Shown: positions 24,967 through 34,375 of the stretch, in pieces
Layout: every line of letters begins with the position of its first letter
Position numbering within the stretch: the first letter of the stretch is position 1
Assembly: GCA_035572335.1 (NCBI GenBank)
Contig: DATNAW010000138.1
Span: 1 to 47,127, forward strand
Origin: 66-474 sp035572335
Lineage (GTDB): Bacteria > Pseudomonadota > Gammaproteobacteria > Xanthomonadales > Rhodanobacteraceae
Length of the DNA stretch: 47,127 nt
Reading direction: 5' to 3'
Position numbers and translations under genes: made by a program
The notes under the pieces: generated by a model
What the model was told of the DNA's origin: nothing
Seen by the model: the letters and a program-made list of their open reading frames with translations, nothing else
The model's database searches: none

Positions 24967-25839
24967 TCAGTGCTCGACCGGTTCCGGCGGAGGTCCATCC
25001 GGCCGCCTGCGCATGAACCGCGCGAAGCGCGGCAAGCCTGTCGCCGTCATGCCGTTGAATCGATAGCTTATCCATGATCCGACCGGCGGTGGATCGGCGC
25101 GGTCTGCATCCGAAAATCCCGAACCGATCGAAAAACGCCGCCCATCCTGCGTGCGCACTTCCAGCGAACCCATCTTGCCCGCGAGCCGGCCCTGCCCAGG
25201 CTGGATCGCGATCACCTGCGCTTCGGCGTCTTCGTACGGCTTCAGCTTGAGCAAGCCCACGTTGCGGCCCGCACGATACGGCGCGTCACCACGATGCAGC
25301 ACCAGGCCTTCGCCGCCCTTGTCCACCACGCGTTTGAGTTCGGCACGAAGCTGCGTTTCGTTTGCAACGTGGAACTGGCGGATCGCCACAACCCACGGAT
25401 CGCCGATGTCGGCAACCGTCTTGCGGATGGCCGGCACGCGTGCATCGAAATCGCCGTGATGCCCGGGCAGGTCGAACACGTGATACGTGATCTCGTGCCA
25501 GGCCGGGTCGTTCGCGCCTGCCGTGCGCACGATCGCTGACGCGCGCGAGAATTGGCCGTAGCCGACCCACAGCTCGCCATCCAGCGGCGTCGTTGGCCAG
25601 TTCTTCGTGAACCACGCGGGCACGTGCACGACGGTGCCGCCGCGTGTGAACAAATGGTGGCCATCCCAGTAGCCGCGCACGCCGTCGTATTTTTCGCTGA
25701 CCCAGTAACGGGACAGGTCGACGCCGCCGTGATAGACATCGACCAATTCGACCGGCGGCGGGGCTGCGCTGCGCACCGGCCCCGCGAGAACCGCACTCCA
25801 TGCAAGCATGACCACCATGATCCAGCGCATCGGTCGCAT
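24967..25839 (-). CDS. Exported ATP-dependent DNA ligase, LigE type
   Basis: 290 residues. N-terminal signal peptide (RWIMVVMLAWSAVLAGP, cleavage near residues 20-25), then the nucleotidyltransferase domain: adenylated lysine K50 in SEKYDGVRGYW, LDGELWVG, HVFDLPG, GGEGLVLHRG and LLKLKPYEDAEAQV, and a short OB-fold (VRTQDGRRFSIGSGF). It has only the minimal two domains. LigE-like enzymes act in the periplasm on nicked DNA, possibly linked to DNA uptake. AAGGG lies before ATG 25839; another ATG is at 25830. Divergent from the PLP gene. Confidence 0.87.
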   Translation of the reverse strand: MRPMRWIMVVMLAWSAVLAGPVRSAAPPPVELVDVYHGGVDLSRYWVSEKYDGVRGYWDGHHLFTRGGTVVHVPAWFTKNWPTTPLDGELWVGYGQFSRASAIVRTAGANDPAWHEITYHVFDLPGHHGDFDARVPAIRKTVADIGDPWVVAIRQFHVANETQLRAELKRVVDKGGEGLVLHRGDAPYRAGRNVGLLKLKPYEDAEAQVIAIQPGQGRLAGKMGSLEVRTQDGRRFSIGSGFSDADRADPPPVGSWISYRFNGMTATGLPRFARFMRRRPDGPPPEPVEH

Positions 25840-25998
25840 GTCCGCCCTTCCACACGATGAAAACGTGGAGTGTCGTCGCTCGCGCACGAACATGCCGCCG
25901 GTCCGCGACCGTATTGCCTCGCATCCCTTTCCGAAAACGGTGTAGGTGATTCCCTACCGCGCTCGCCGCGATACACATGGCAATGCCACAATCGCATC

Positions 25999-27198
25999 AT
26001 GACCCGCAATCCGGACTCTCCCGAAAAAGGCTCCCCACTCGACGGCCAATTCCTGCTCGAAGACGTGAGCCTGCCCGCGGCGGTGGTCTTCGACACCGCG
26101 CTCGACCACAACATCGCATGGATGCAGCGCTTTGCCGACGCGCATGGCGCGAAGCTCGCGCCGCACGGCAAGACCACCATGACGCCCGCGCTGTTCCGCC
26201 GCCAACTCGAAGCGGGCGCGTGGGGCATCACGCTGGCGACCGCCGTGCAATGCGCCGCGGCGTTCGAACACGGCGCCATGCGCCTGCTGATGGCCAATCA
26301 ACTCGTCGGCGCGCCCAACATGGCCATCGTCGCCGACCTGATCGAACGCGGTGCAGATTATTTCTGCCTCGTCGACAGCGCGGCCAACGTCGAGGCGCTG
26401 GACCGCCATTTCGGCGCACGCGGCCTGACGTTGCAGGTGCTGATCGAAGTCGGCGTGCCGGGCGGACGCTGCGGCGTGCGCAACGCATCGGAATTGAAGG
26501 CGCTTGTCGACGCGATTGCCGCGGCGCCTGCACTCTCGCTTTGCGGCATCGAAGGCTACGAAGGCCTGATCGGCGGCGAGCACCCCGTCGATTCGATCCG
26601 CAGCTACGGCCAGCGGCTGGTCGCGACCGTCCGCCGGTTGCGTGATGCCGGCGCGTTCGCGGATCGCCGGCCGATCGTCACCGCGGCGGGTTCGCAATGG
26701 TTCGATCTGATCGCGGAAGCCTTCGACGAAGCCGACCTGCGCGACTGTTGCACCCCGGTGCTGCGCCCCGGCTGCTACGTCGTGCACGATCACCGTTCGT
26801 ACCTCGATGCGATGGCCGAAGTGAAAGCACGCCATCCGGAACTGGAAGGGGAACTTGTGCCGGCGCTGGCCGTGTTCGCGCACGTGCAGTCGTTGCCGGA
26901 ACCCGGGCTTGCCGTCATTGCGATGGGCAAGCGCGATATCTCCGTCGATCCCGACCTGCCGATCCCGCTGCAGTTGCATCGCGCCGGCGAGCCCGCGCGC
27001 CCGCTCACCGGCTGCCATGTCCGCAAGGTCATGGACCAGCACGCGATGACGGTGATTCCCGAACGCGCGGACATCCGCGTCGGCGACGTCGTGTCGTTCG
27101 GCGCATCCCATCCTTGCCTGACGTTCGACAAATGGCGTCAGGTGCTGCTGGTCGATGACGCGCTGCGCGTGCTGGAGGTCATGCCGACTTTCTTCTAG
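25999..27198 (+). CDS. D-serine dehydratase-like / D-threonine aldolase-fold PLP enzyme
   Basis: 399 residues, fold-type III PLP enzyme (alanine racemase barrel plus C-terminal domain). The PLP lysine is K58 in LAPHGKTTM; VLIEVGVPGGRCGVRN and the GIEGYEGLIGG strand line the barrel. In the C-terminal domain FGASHPCLTFDKW supplies His371 and Cys373, the zinc ligands of DSD1-type D-serine dehydratases. It likely deaminates or cleaves a D-amino acid or beta-hydroxy amino acid. No clear ribosome-binding site for ATG 25999. A short inverted repeat GGCATCG/CGATGCC lies after the stop. Confidence 0.85.
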   Translation: MTRNPDSPEKGSPLDGQFLLEDVSLPAAVVFDTALDHNIAWMQRFADAHGAKLAPHGKTTMTPALFRRQLEAGAWGITLATAVQCAAAFEHGAMRLLMANQLVGAPNMAIVADLIERGADYFCLVDSAANVEALDRHFGARGLTLQVLIEVGVPGGRCGVRNASELKALVDAIAAAPALSLCGIEGYEGLIGGEHPVDSIRSYGQRLVATVRRLRDAGAFADRRPIVTAAGSQWFDLIAEAFDEADLRDCCTPVLRPGCYVVHDHRSYLDAMAEVKARHPELEGELVPALAVFAHVQSLPEPGLAVIAMGKRDISVDPDLPIPLQLHRAGEPARPLTGCHVRKVMDQHAMTVIPERADIRVGDVVSFGASHPCLTFDKWRQVLLVDDALRVLEVMPTFF

Positions 27199-27336
27199 CC
27201 ACGAGGCATCGTTCGATGCCCGCGCGGCACCGCACGCATGCAGCGCCGCCGATTCCTTTCTTGACATCACACCGGGGGCGCCATGACCAGGCACCTTCGG
27301 CGCCCCCGCCGCCTTGGCAGCCCGCGCGCTCCCGCC

Positions 27337-27370
27337 GGATGGCCCTGTAATTGGGATGGCCTTGTAATTG
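27337..27370. repeat. 17-bp tandem direct repeat upstream of the hybrid kinase gene
   Basis: GGATGGCCCTGTAATTG (27337-27353) is followed at once by GGATGGCCTTGTAATTG (27354-27370), one mismatch. It lies 78 bp before the kinase start and ends next to weak promoter-like boxes, so it may be a regulator-binding pair, or a slippage duplication. Confidence 0.6.
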
Positions 27371-27447
27371 CTTGTCACCTCGGGTACACACGTAACATGC
27401 GTTCATGACGGGAGGCAATCGAGGGCCCTGCCTCCAGGGGAGAGCAA

Positions 27448-29745
27448 ATGACTGCTCAGGACAACGCGCGCGGCGAGAGCAACGAATTCTACGAAATGCT
27501 CTTCGTCGCCAACCCGCTGCCCATGTGGGTTTTCGGGATTGCCACCGGCCGCTTCCTCGCGGTCAATGCGCAGGCATGCAAGCAATACGGCTACAGCGAG
27601 GAGGAATTCCTCGCGATGACCATCTCCGACATCCGCCCGCCGGACGAAAACACGCGCCTTGCCGGGGTGCGATCCACCGGCCCATCGGGCCACCGGGAGT
27701 TCGGTTCCTGGCGGCATGTCCGCAAGGACGGAACGATCATCAACGTCGAGATTTCCTCCGACGACATCGTGTTCCGCGGCGTCGCCGCTCGCCTGGTGCT
27801 TGCCCAGGACGTGACCGAGCGGGTGCGCGCCGAGGCGGCCCTCCGCCTCAGCCATGAACGCTTCGACTACGTGACGCGCGCCACCGCGGACGCGGTGTGG
27901 GACCGCAACATTGCCGACAATTCCATCTGGTGGAACGATGGCTTGCAGCGGCTGTTCGGGATTCCATCCGAAGAAGTCGGAGGCTCCATCGAGTGGGCGC
28001 GCGAACGCATCCATCCCGACGATCGCGAACAGGTTGCCCGCACGATCGGCGAAGCCATCCGCAGCGGCGCGGAGCAATGGTCCTGCGAATACCGGTTCCG
28101 CCGGTACGACGGCACCTACGCGTTCGTCTACGACCGCGGCTTCGTGCTCCGCGAGGCCGCGGGGCGCGCGGTGCGCGTGGTAGGCGCGATCACCGACCTC
28201 TCGGACCGCAAGCAGCGCGAAGACAGGTTGCGCGAGCAGGCGACCCTGCTCGACCGGGCCAGGGACGCGATCATGGTGCGCGGCCTCGATCGTCGCATCC
28301 GCTACTGGAACCGTGCCGCCGAAACCATCTACGGCATCCCGCGCGAGCAGGCGATCGGAAAGCGCGTGGAAGACATCGTCGCGCACGACGATCCCGTTGC
28401 GTTCGAGGCTGCCGACGCGGAGGTGTTCGAAAAAGGCGAATGGTCAGGGCGCCTGCAGCAGACCGCCGCCGGCGGAAAGACCGTCACCGTCGACGGCCAC
28501 TGGACGCTGCTACGAGACGAGAACGGCGATCCGGCGGGCATCCTGAAGATCCACACCAACGTCAGTGAACGGGTGGACCTGGAACGGCGCCTCGCGCAGT
28601 CCCAGAAACTCGAAGCGATCGGGCAGCTCACCGGTGGCATCGCGCACGACTTCAACAATCTCCTGACGGTCATCGTCGGCAATGCCGATACCCTGTCCGA
28701 GGAACTCCAGCAGCAACCCGACGTGCTGCCGCTCGTGGACATGATCCGCACCGCCGGCGAACGCGGCGCCGAGCTGACCCGCCACCTGCTCGCGTTCGCG
28801 CGCAGGCAGGCGCTGGAACCACGCACCGTCCACCCCGATGAGTTGGTCGATGGCATGCGCAACCTGCTGCGGCGCACCCTCGGTGAAAACGTCGAGCTGG
28901 CTGTGAATCACGCAGCCGACGTCGCGCCGGTTTCAGTGGATCCGGCGCAATTCGAATCGGCGCTGCTGAACCTGTGCATCAACGCCCGGGATGCCATGCC
29001 CGGCGGCGGCAAGCTGATGATCGAAACGGAAAACGTGGTCCTCGACGAGAACTACGCCGGGCAGCGCGTGGACGTCGTGCCCGGCGATTACGTGCGGATT
29101 TCGATCTCCGACACCGGCACCGGCATGAGCGCCGAAGATGCCGCGCGCGCCTTCGAACCATTTTTCACCACCAAGGCGCGCGGCAAGGGCACCGGCCTGG
29201 GCCTCAGCATGGTTTACGGTTTCGTCAAGCAATCCGGCGGCCACGTGGCGATCTATTCCGAGCTTGGCCACGGCACGGTGGTGACCCTGTACCTGCGCCG
29301 CGCGAGGGGCCAGGACGAACCGGTGGCGCGGGTCGAACCGGGTGACGTCGCGGGACACGGCGAACGCATCCTGCTGGTGGAGGATGACGATCTGGTGCGC
29401 AAGCACGCCGTGCAGTTGCTGGAAAGCCTCGGCTACGGCGTGGTCGTGGCAAGCAACGGGCCCGAGGCACTGGAAGTGCTGCGCAGCGGCGTACCCTGCG
29501 ACCTGCTTTTCACCGACGTGATCATGCCCGGCGGCATGACGGGACCCAGGCTCGCCGAAGCCGCGCACGCACTGCGCCCCGGCCTGCCGGTGCTGTACAC
29601 CTCCGGCTACACCGAGAATGCGATCGTCCATCACGGCCGCGTGGATCCAGGCGTCAACCTGTTGCACAAGCCGTACAGGAAGCCGGAACTCGCCGCCAAG
29701 CTCCGACTGGTGCTGGGCGCCGCTCGACCAAGGAATGGCACCTGA
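27448..29745 (+). CDS. Hybrid histidine kinase with three PAS domains and receiver
   Basis: 765 residues, no membrane segment. PAS domains about 12-125, 130-255 and 255-375; HisKA with phospho-histidine His400 in GGIAHDFNNLL; HATPase with NARDAMPGGG (N-box), DTGTGM, and GTGLGLSMVYG; then a receiver domain with acidic pair VEDDD and acceptor Asp690 in FTDVIMPGG. The HDFNNLL box is the type common in soluble PAS-hybrid kinases. It overlaps the REC-EAL gene by 1 bp (TGATG), making that response regulator its likely partner. AGGGGAGA is 5 nt before ATG 27448. Confidence 0.92.
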   Translation: MTAQDNARGESNEFYEMLFVANPLPMWVFGIATGRFLAVNAQACKQYGYSEEEFLAMTISDIRPPDENTRLAGVRSTGPSGHREFGSWRHVRKDGTIINVEISSDDIVFRGVAARLVLAQDVTERVRAEAALRLSHERFDYVTRATADAVWDRNIADNSIWWNDGLQRLFGIPSEEVGGSIEWARERIHPDDREQVARTIGEAIRSGAEQWSCEYRFRRYDGTYAFVYDRGFVLREAAGRAVRVVGAITDLSDRKQREDRLREQATLLDRARDAIMVRGLDRRIRYWNRAAETIYGIPREQAIGKRVEDIVAHDDPVAFEAADAEVFEKGEWSGRLQQTAAGGKTVTVDGHWTLLRDENGDPAGILKIHTNVSERVDLERRLAQSQKLEAIGQLTGGIAHDFNNLLTVIVGNADTLSEELQQQPDVLPLVDMIRTAGERGAELTRHLLAFARRQALEPRTVHPDELVDGMRNLLRRTLGENVELAVNHAADVAPVSVDPAQFESALLNLCINARDAMPGGGKLMIETENVVLDENYAGQRVDVVPGDYVRISISDTGTGMSAEDAARAFEPFFTTKARGKGTGLGLSMVYGFVKQSGGHVAIYSELGHGTVVTLYLRRARGQDEPVARVEPGDVAGHGERILLVEDDDLVRKHAVQLLESLGYGVVVASNGPEALEVLRSGVPCDLLFTDVIMPGGMTGPRLAEAAHALRPGLPVLYTSGYTENAIVHHGRVDPGVNLLHKPYRKPELAAKLRLVLGAARPRNGT

Positions 29746-30926
29746 TGGAACAACCAGGACCGCGACGACTGCTGATCCTCGACGACGAACCCGCGGTGGC
29801 GCAGACGGTGGCCTTTGCCGCCGAGCGGCACGGCTTCGAGGTGCGGAAGTCGGAATCGACCGAGGCATTTTTCGGCGACGTCGCAAGCTTCAGTCCGAGC
29901 CATGTCATCATCGACCTGCTGATGCCCGGCATGGATGGCGTGGAGGTGCTGCGCAAACTCGCGGCCGGCGGATGCGCAGCCAACATCATCATGATGAGCG
30001 GCATGGGCAGCAAGGTTCTGGAATCCGCCCAGCGGGTTGGAATCGAACGTGGCCTGCGCATCATCGGCATCCTGCCGAAACCGTTCAAGCCGGCGGAACT
30101 TCGCGCACTGCTGGACGTACACGTGCACGACCGCGCGCATCCCGAGCCCGTCGCGGCGGCGGACCGCGAGACCTTGCTGGAAGACATCCGGCCGGCCTTG
30201 CGCGATCGGCAGTTCGTGCTGCATTACCAGCCGAAAGTCCATCTCGCCAGCGGCCGGCCGGCCGGCGCGGAAGCATTGGTGCGCTGGCAGCATCCCGAAT
30301 TCGGCCTGCTGCCGCCCGACCGCTTCCTGCCGCTGGTCGAGGAGTCCGGCAACATGGACCTGCTGACGATCCGCGTGGTCGAGGCCGGACTGGAATGGTT
30401 CGCGGGTATTGCGGCCGGCAACGCACTGCAACTCGCGATCAACATTTCCGCATCCAACCTCACCGACGTGGACTTCGCCGACGTGTTGCAGGAGCGATGC
30501 GCCACGTTCAAGGTGGATCCGGCGCGCATCATCCTGGAATTGACGGAAACCACCGCCCCGCAGCGCACGGCCGAACTGCTCGACATCCTCACCCGCGTCC
30601 GTCTGAAGGGATTCCAGCTCAGCATCGACGACTTCGGCACCGGCTATTCATCGCTGGTGCAACTGGCGCAGTTGCCGTTTTCCGAAATCAAGATCGACCG
30701 GTCGTTCGTCGATGGCCTGAATTCGTCCGACGAAGCGCGCAAGATCGTCGCCACCACCGTCGGCCTGGGCAAGCAACTGCAACTCGCCACGGTAGCCGAA
30801 GGCGTCGAGAACGAAGCACAGGCGCGCACCCTGGCGGAACTCCAGTGCGATCAGGCGCAGGGTTATTTTTTCGCCAAGCCGATGGATGGCGATGCCGCGC
30901 AGGCCTGGTTGCGCGAGCGCGCATAG
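29745..30926 (+). CDS. Response regulator with EAL phosphodiesterase output
   Basis: 393 residues: receiver domain (1-125) with acidic residues Asp14/Asp15, acceptor Asp57 in IIDLLMPGMDG, and Lys112 in PKPFKP; then EAL domain (about 140-393) with EAL at 176-178 (AEALVRW), NISASN, ELTETT, DDFGTGYSS, KIDRSF and VAEGVE. All listed catalytic residues are kept, so it should hydrolyse cyclic di-GMP when phosphorylated. The TGATG overlap with the preceding kinase gene indicates coupled translation and a dedicated pair. Confidence 0.92.
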   Translation: MEQPGPRRLLILDDEPAVAQTVAFAAERHGFEVRKSESTEAFFGDVASFSPSHVIIDLLMPGMDGVEVLRKLAAGGCAANIIMMSGMGSKVLESAQRVGIERGLRIIGILPKPFKPAELRALLDVHVHDRAHPEPVAAADRETLLEDIRPALRDRQFVLHYQPKVHLASGRPAGAEALVRWQHPEFGLLPPDRFLPLVEESGNMDLLTIRVVEAGLEWFAGIAAGNALQLAINISASNLTDVDFADVLQERCATFKVDPARIILELTETTAPQRTAELLDILTRVRLKGFQLSIDDFGTGYSSLVQLAQLPFSEIKIDRSFVDGLNSSDEARKIVATTVGLGKQLQLATVAEGVENEAQARTLAELQCDQAQGYFFAKPMDGDAAQAWLRERA

Positions 30927-30953
30927 CCGGATCACACCGGCGAGGAATCCTCG

Positions 30954-31952
30954 CTAGCGCGGCTCCCACCGGTACAACGCGGCGTAATCCGCGCCGGTGC
31001 GCCGGCAGGCGCGCCAGGCCAGGCCGCCTTCGGCCATCGCGTCACGCACGCTGGGCGCGATCAGCTGCAGCGCGCGCGCGGCACCGCGGTCGCGCAGGCG
31101 TTGCAGGCCCGAGCGTTCCATCAAGTCCAGCGCCCACTCCGGCAGCAACGCGGCCGCCGCGCCGAGGAACAAATCGCGACTGAACCCCGCGAACGGAATC
31201 GGAAGCCGGATCGAGCCGAGGATACGCAACGTTTCGCGGGTGCGCGCGTCGAACACCAGCTCCGTGCGCACGCGTGCGAAGAACGCCGCCAGTTCTGCCG
31301 TCGATCGCGGCACGTCGATCGCGCCCAGCGCTTCCCCGACCTGGGCCATTTCCGCCAGGTAGCGGTCCTGCATCGCCGGCGGAACCGGCGCATGGCAGTA
31401 GCGTTCGTATGCGCGCAGGAAACACCAGCAGCCGGCGCAGTGCACCCAGTTGAGCAAGTGCGGATCGTCCGCGCTGTACACGCGGCCGTTCAGCGCGGTG
31501 CCGTGCACGCTATGGTGGATCACGCGCACATGCTCGATGGCCGCTTCGGCCGGCGCACGCGGCGCGTACGTGGTGCGACCGACGAACGCGGTGGTATTGC
31601 GAAGCCGGCCAAGCGTGTCGCTGCGGAATGCGGAATGATCCCACACGCCTGCCAGCGCCAGCGGATGCAAGGCCTGCAGCATCAGCGACGCCAGGCCGCC
31701 GGCCATCATCGACGGGAAGTCCGCGTGGATTTTCCATGTCGCGCTGTCGGGTCCGAACAAGCCGGGATCGCCCAACGGCGTGTCGTAATCCGGCGCCGGC
31801 GCGTCGCGGCTCAACACCGCAAGCACCTGCCGCCGCAACCGTTTGCGGGCGGGCGACGGCAGCAGCTTCACGCCGGGCAAATCCGGGTGCACGGCATGGT
31901 CATTACGATGGCGCCCGGATCCGTCGAGCGTCATGTCATCGGGGTCGCGCAT
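30954..31952 (-). CDS. Oxygenase MpaB-like protein (DUF2236, latex-clearing-protein type)
   Basis: 332 residues of the MpaB/Lcp/DUF2236 family. KIHADFPSMMAGGLASLMLQALHP, WDHSAFRSDTLGRL, VIHHSVHG (likely haem-ligand histidines), LLNWVHCAGCWCFLRAYERYC and the helix-rich C-terminal half are visible. Family members are haem b proteins that oxidise or cleave hydrophobic substrates; the one here is unassigned. No signal peptide. ATG 31952 is used (ATG 31934 is the next); a short GGAA is upstream. Its stop lies near a 6-bp hairpin (30940-30954) between convergent genes. Confidence 0.8.
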   Translation of the reverse strand: MRDPDDMTLDGSGRHRNDHAVHPDLPGVKLLPSPARKRLRRQVLAVLSRDAPAPDYDTPLGDPGLFGPDSATWKIHADFPSMMAGGLASLMLQALHPLALAGVWDHSAFRSDTLGRLRNTTAFVGRTTYAPRAPAEAAIEHVRVIHHSVHGTALNGRVYSADDPHLLNWVHCAGCWCFLRAYERYCHAPVPPAMQDRYLAEMAQVGEALGAIDVPRSTAELAAFFARVRTELVFDARTRETLRILGSIRLPIPFAGFSRDLFLGAAAALLPEWALDLMERSGLQRLRDRGAARALQLIAPSVRDAMAEGGLAWRACRRTGADYAALYRWEPR

Positions 31953-32088
31953 GCTTCCACTGTACGCCGTTGCCATGCGCATAGCCTGCATTGCGACCGC
32001 GCACCGCGTTTGCATGTCGATGTCGATTTCCGGATCCTTCGATCGTCGTGAAACGAACGGACCCGATCGGTCCGCACAGGAGTCCGAC

Positions 32089-32709
32089 ATGCGCAAGCTC
32101 ATCGTTCCCGCGTTCATCAGTCTCGACGGCGTCGTGCAGGCGCCCGGCGGCCCGCAGGAAGACACCAGCGGCGGCTTCACCCACGGCGGCTGGGTTTGGC
32201 CGTACGCCGACGATTCCGGCGAAGTGATGGGCGGCGTGTTCGAACATCCCTTCGAGTTGCTGCTCGGGCGCCGCACCTATGACATCTTCGCCGCTTACTG
32301 GCCGCACGTTGCCGAAGGCGCGCCGCACCAGCGCATCGCCGACCTGTTCAACGGCACCACCAAGCACGTCGCCACCCACCATCCGGACACGCTTGAATGG
32401 CAAAACAGCCGCGCGCTGCGGGCGGACACCGCCGCGGCGATCCGCGAGCTCAAGTACAGCGACGGTCCTGATCTCGTCACGCAGGGCAGCAGCGACCTCG
32501 TGCATCAACTGCTGGCCACCGATCTCGTCGACGAACTGCGCCTGCTGGTCTATCCGATCCTGCTGGGCCGCGGCAAGCGCCTGTTCGATGAGCGCGCGCA
32601 GGCATCGGCGTTCCGGCTCGAAGCCTCCAAGACAACGCGCACCGGCGTGCTGGTCAGCCGCTACGTCCGCGCAGGCGAGGTGCAAACGGGATCGTTCGAA
32701 CCCGCTTGA
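32089..32709 (+). CDS. RibD C-terminal/dihydrofolate-reductase-fold protein
   Basis: 206 residues. MRKLIVPAFISLDGVVQAPGG start, LLLGRRTYDIFAAYWP (about residues 56-71) and the later SSDLVHQLLATDLVDELRLLVYPILLGRGKRLF are signature stretches of the RibD_C family, which uses NADPH in a DHFR fold. It stands alone, without a deaminase domain or riboflavin genes, as is common for this stress-associated branch. AGGAG precedes ATG 32089 by 6 nt. Divergent from the MpaB-like gene. Confidence 0.88.
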   Translation: MRKLIVPAFISLDGVVQAPGGPQEDTSGGFTHGGWVWPYADDSGEVMGGVFEHPFELLLGRRTYDIFAAYWPHVAEGAPHQRIADLFNGTTKHVATHHPDTLEWQNSRALRADTAAAIRELKYSDGPDLVTQGSSDLVHQLLATDLVDELRLLVYPILLGRGKRLFDERAQASAFRLEASKTTRTGVLVSRYVRAGEVQTGSFEPA

Positions 32710-32738
32710 GCGTTGTGCATCGACCAAAAATCGGCGGG

Positions 32739-33476
32739 CTATTTCAGCGTGCGGTCGAACAGCGCGAACATTTCGGACCAGCCGCGTCCCGCCGCCGCTT
32801 CGTCGTAAACGGGAAAATCGGCCTTCATCCAGCCGTGCGATGCATCGCGGTAAACCTCGCAGCGATAGCGCACGCCGGCCGCGTCGAGCGCCTGCTTGAA
32901 GCGCTCGACCATTTCCGGCGGACAACTGCGATCATTGTCGGCGACGGCGATGTACAACTCCGCGCGGATCTTCGGCACCAGCAGGTGCGGACTTTGCGGT
33001 TCGTCGGTGGCGAGGCGCCCGCCGTGGAAGCTGACCGTCGCCGCGACGCGATCGGGATACGCCCCCGCCGCGGTAATCGCCATGCCGCCGCCCATACAGA
33101 AGCCGACAGTGCCGACCTTGCCGCCCACCACGTCGCTGCGCGTATCAAGGTACGCGAGGAACGCTTCGGTATCCTGCGCAGCCTTGGTGTTGCTCGTGGT
33201 CGCGGTCAACGGCCCGACCATCGCACGGAAATCGCCGGCGAAGGCTTCCTTCGGATCAAACGGGCCGTACGCGCCATAGCGATAGAACAGATCCGGCACC
33301 AGCGCCACGTAACCGCCCTCGGCAACACGTTGCCCGACCTCCATCAATGCCGGGCGGATGCCGAACGCATCCATGTAGACGATCACCGCCGGCCACGGGC
33401 CCGCGCCATCAGGCGTGAAAACGTGCGCAGCGCATTGCCCGTCGTGCGTGCGGATGCTCGCTTCTTCATGCTTCAT
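32739..33476 (-). CDS. Dienelactone hydrolase family protein
   Basis: 245 residues of alpha/beta-hydrolase fold. The nucleophile is Cys127 in GFCMGGGM (Cys in place of Ser, as in dienelactone hydrolase), the acid is in VADNDRS (Asp180/182) and the base is His214 in DASHGWM. Early part: WPAVIVYMDAFGIRPALMEVGQRVAEGGYVALVPDLFYR. Hydrolyses a lactone or ester, substrate unknown. AAAGGAAC precedes ATG 33476. No pathway genes for chloroaromatic breakdown lie nearby, so an ordinary detoxifying role is as likely. Confidence 0.9.
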   Translation of the reverse strand: MKHEEASIRTHDGQCAAHVFTPDGAGPWPAVIVYMDAFGIRPALMEVGQRVAEGGYVALVPDLFYRYGAYGPFDPKEAFAGDFRAMVGPLTATTSNTKAAQDTEAFLAYLDTRSDVVGGKVGTVGFCMGGGMAITAAGAYPDRVAATVSFHGGRLATDEPQSPHLLVPKIRAELYIAVADNDRSCPPEMVERFKQALDAAGVRYRCEVYRDASHGWMKADFPVYDEAAAGRGWSEMFALFDRTLK

Positions 33477-33592
33477 CCGACTTGTTCCTTTTGCAGTGAA
33501 ACGCACGCGATGACGTCACTACTAGGTGGCCATGCAAGCATCCAGTCATCCTAACGCGTCGGCATCGGGCAACCGGCGAGTGATGATCGAGA

Positions 33593-34312
33593 TCACTTGC
33601 TTCGAACCCGGTTTTTGACGCTGGTGGCAGGAGTGCCATCCGACCATCGTGCGACCGGAACCATGAAAATGGTGAGTCGATCGACAGCGTCATCGCTCGC
33701 AAGAACCGGGGATCCCGGCAGGTTTGCACCCGAGTTTTTCCCGACGGCAAGTGGCACGAAAAACATCAGATGGGGATGCCAGTTTCGTCCCTGGTCACTG
33801 AGATAGGCGTTTTTCGACAGCATGTAGGACATCGCGCCGGGCTCCATCCCCGGCAGCTTGTTTGCCGCGAATGCGGTGCGAAGAGCTTCGCCGATTTGCG
33901 CTTGCGATTTGCCGGCCAGCGCCAGCCGGGTCCGCATGAACACGATCGGGAGATAAGACTTTGCGGCGGCCTCGTTGAAGCAGTCGGGGCCGCGGATTTT
34001 GGGGTTCCAGAACACGGGGTCGCCAATCGCCGCGTCCCATGATCGTTCAACGATGCAGACGAAATGATTGGTGCCGGGAATGGCTACCTCGAAGCCCTTC
34101 CTTCCAAGCACCATCACCTCGGCGTGATCCGAGATGGCCTTCGGCGCTGCGCTCCTTGCGAGAGTGATTTCTGCATTCCGATCCGCCATGAGGTATTGCC
34201 CGAGCGGCGCCATTTTCGGGTAGCGCGATTGCGCGCCCTGTGCGTGTACGGGCAATACAACGGCAACTCCGGCCATCAGCGCAAGAATCATTCCGGATCG
34301 ATTCTGATTCAT
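33593..34312 (-). CDS. Exported protein of unknown function
   Basis: 239 residues with an N-terminal signal peptide (MILALMAGVAVVLPVHAQGA, cleavage near HAQ). The mature part has strand-like segments KAISDHAEVMVLGRKGFEV, NHFVCIVERSWD, FWNPKIRGPDC and LMFFVPLAVGKN, and a helical DLFxx-free centre; two cysteines (about 86 and 111) might form a disulfide. I do not recognise a characterised family. AAAGGAG precedes ATG 34312. Probably periplasmic. Confidence 0.75.
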   Translation of the reverse strand: MNQNRSGMILALMAGVAVVLPVHAQGAQSRYPKMAPLGQYLMADRNAEITLARSAAPKAISDHAEVMVLGRKGFEVAIPGTNHFVCIVERSWDAAIGDPVFWNPKIRGPDCFNEAAAKSYLPIVFMRTRLALAGKSQAQIGEALRTAFAANKLPGMEPGAMSYMLSKNAYLSDQGRNWHPHLMFFVPLAVGKNSGANLPGSPVLASDDAVDRLTIFMVPVARWSDGTPATSVKNRVRSK

Positions 34313-34375
34313 GGAACGCTCCTTTGCTCGGAAAAATGTTCGGCAATTGCGGTTTCGAGAAGGACCCGTACCGCG

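Noticed and set aside
27261..27307. TTGACA (27261-27266) and inverted repeat GGGGGCGCC/GGCGCCCCC (27274-27282, 27299-27307)
   Set aside because: Perfect -35 hexamer has no matching -10 at the right spacing, and the hairpin has no U-run, so neither promoter nor terminator is supported.
30940..30954. GCGAGG-AAT-CCTCGC hairpin between convergent EAL and MpaB-like genes
   Set aside because: Only 6 bp, 3-nt loop, no U-run on either strand, and it overlaps a stop codon; too weak to call a terminator.
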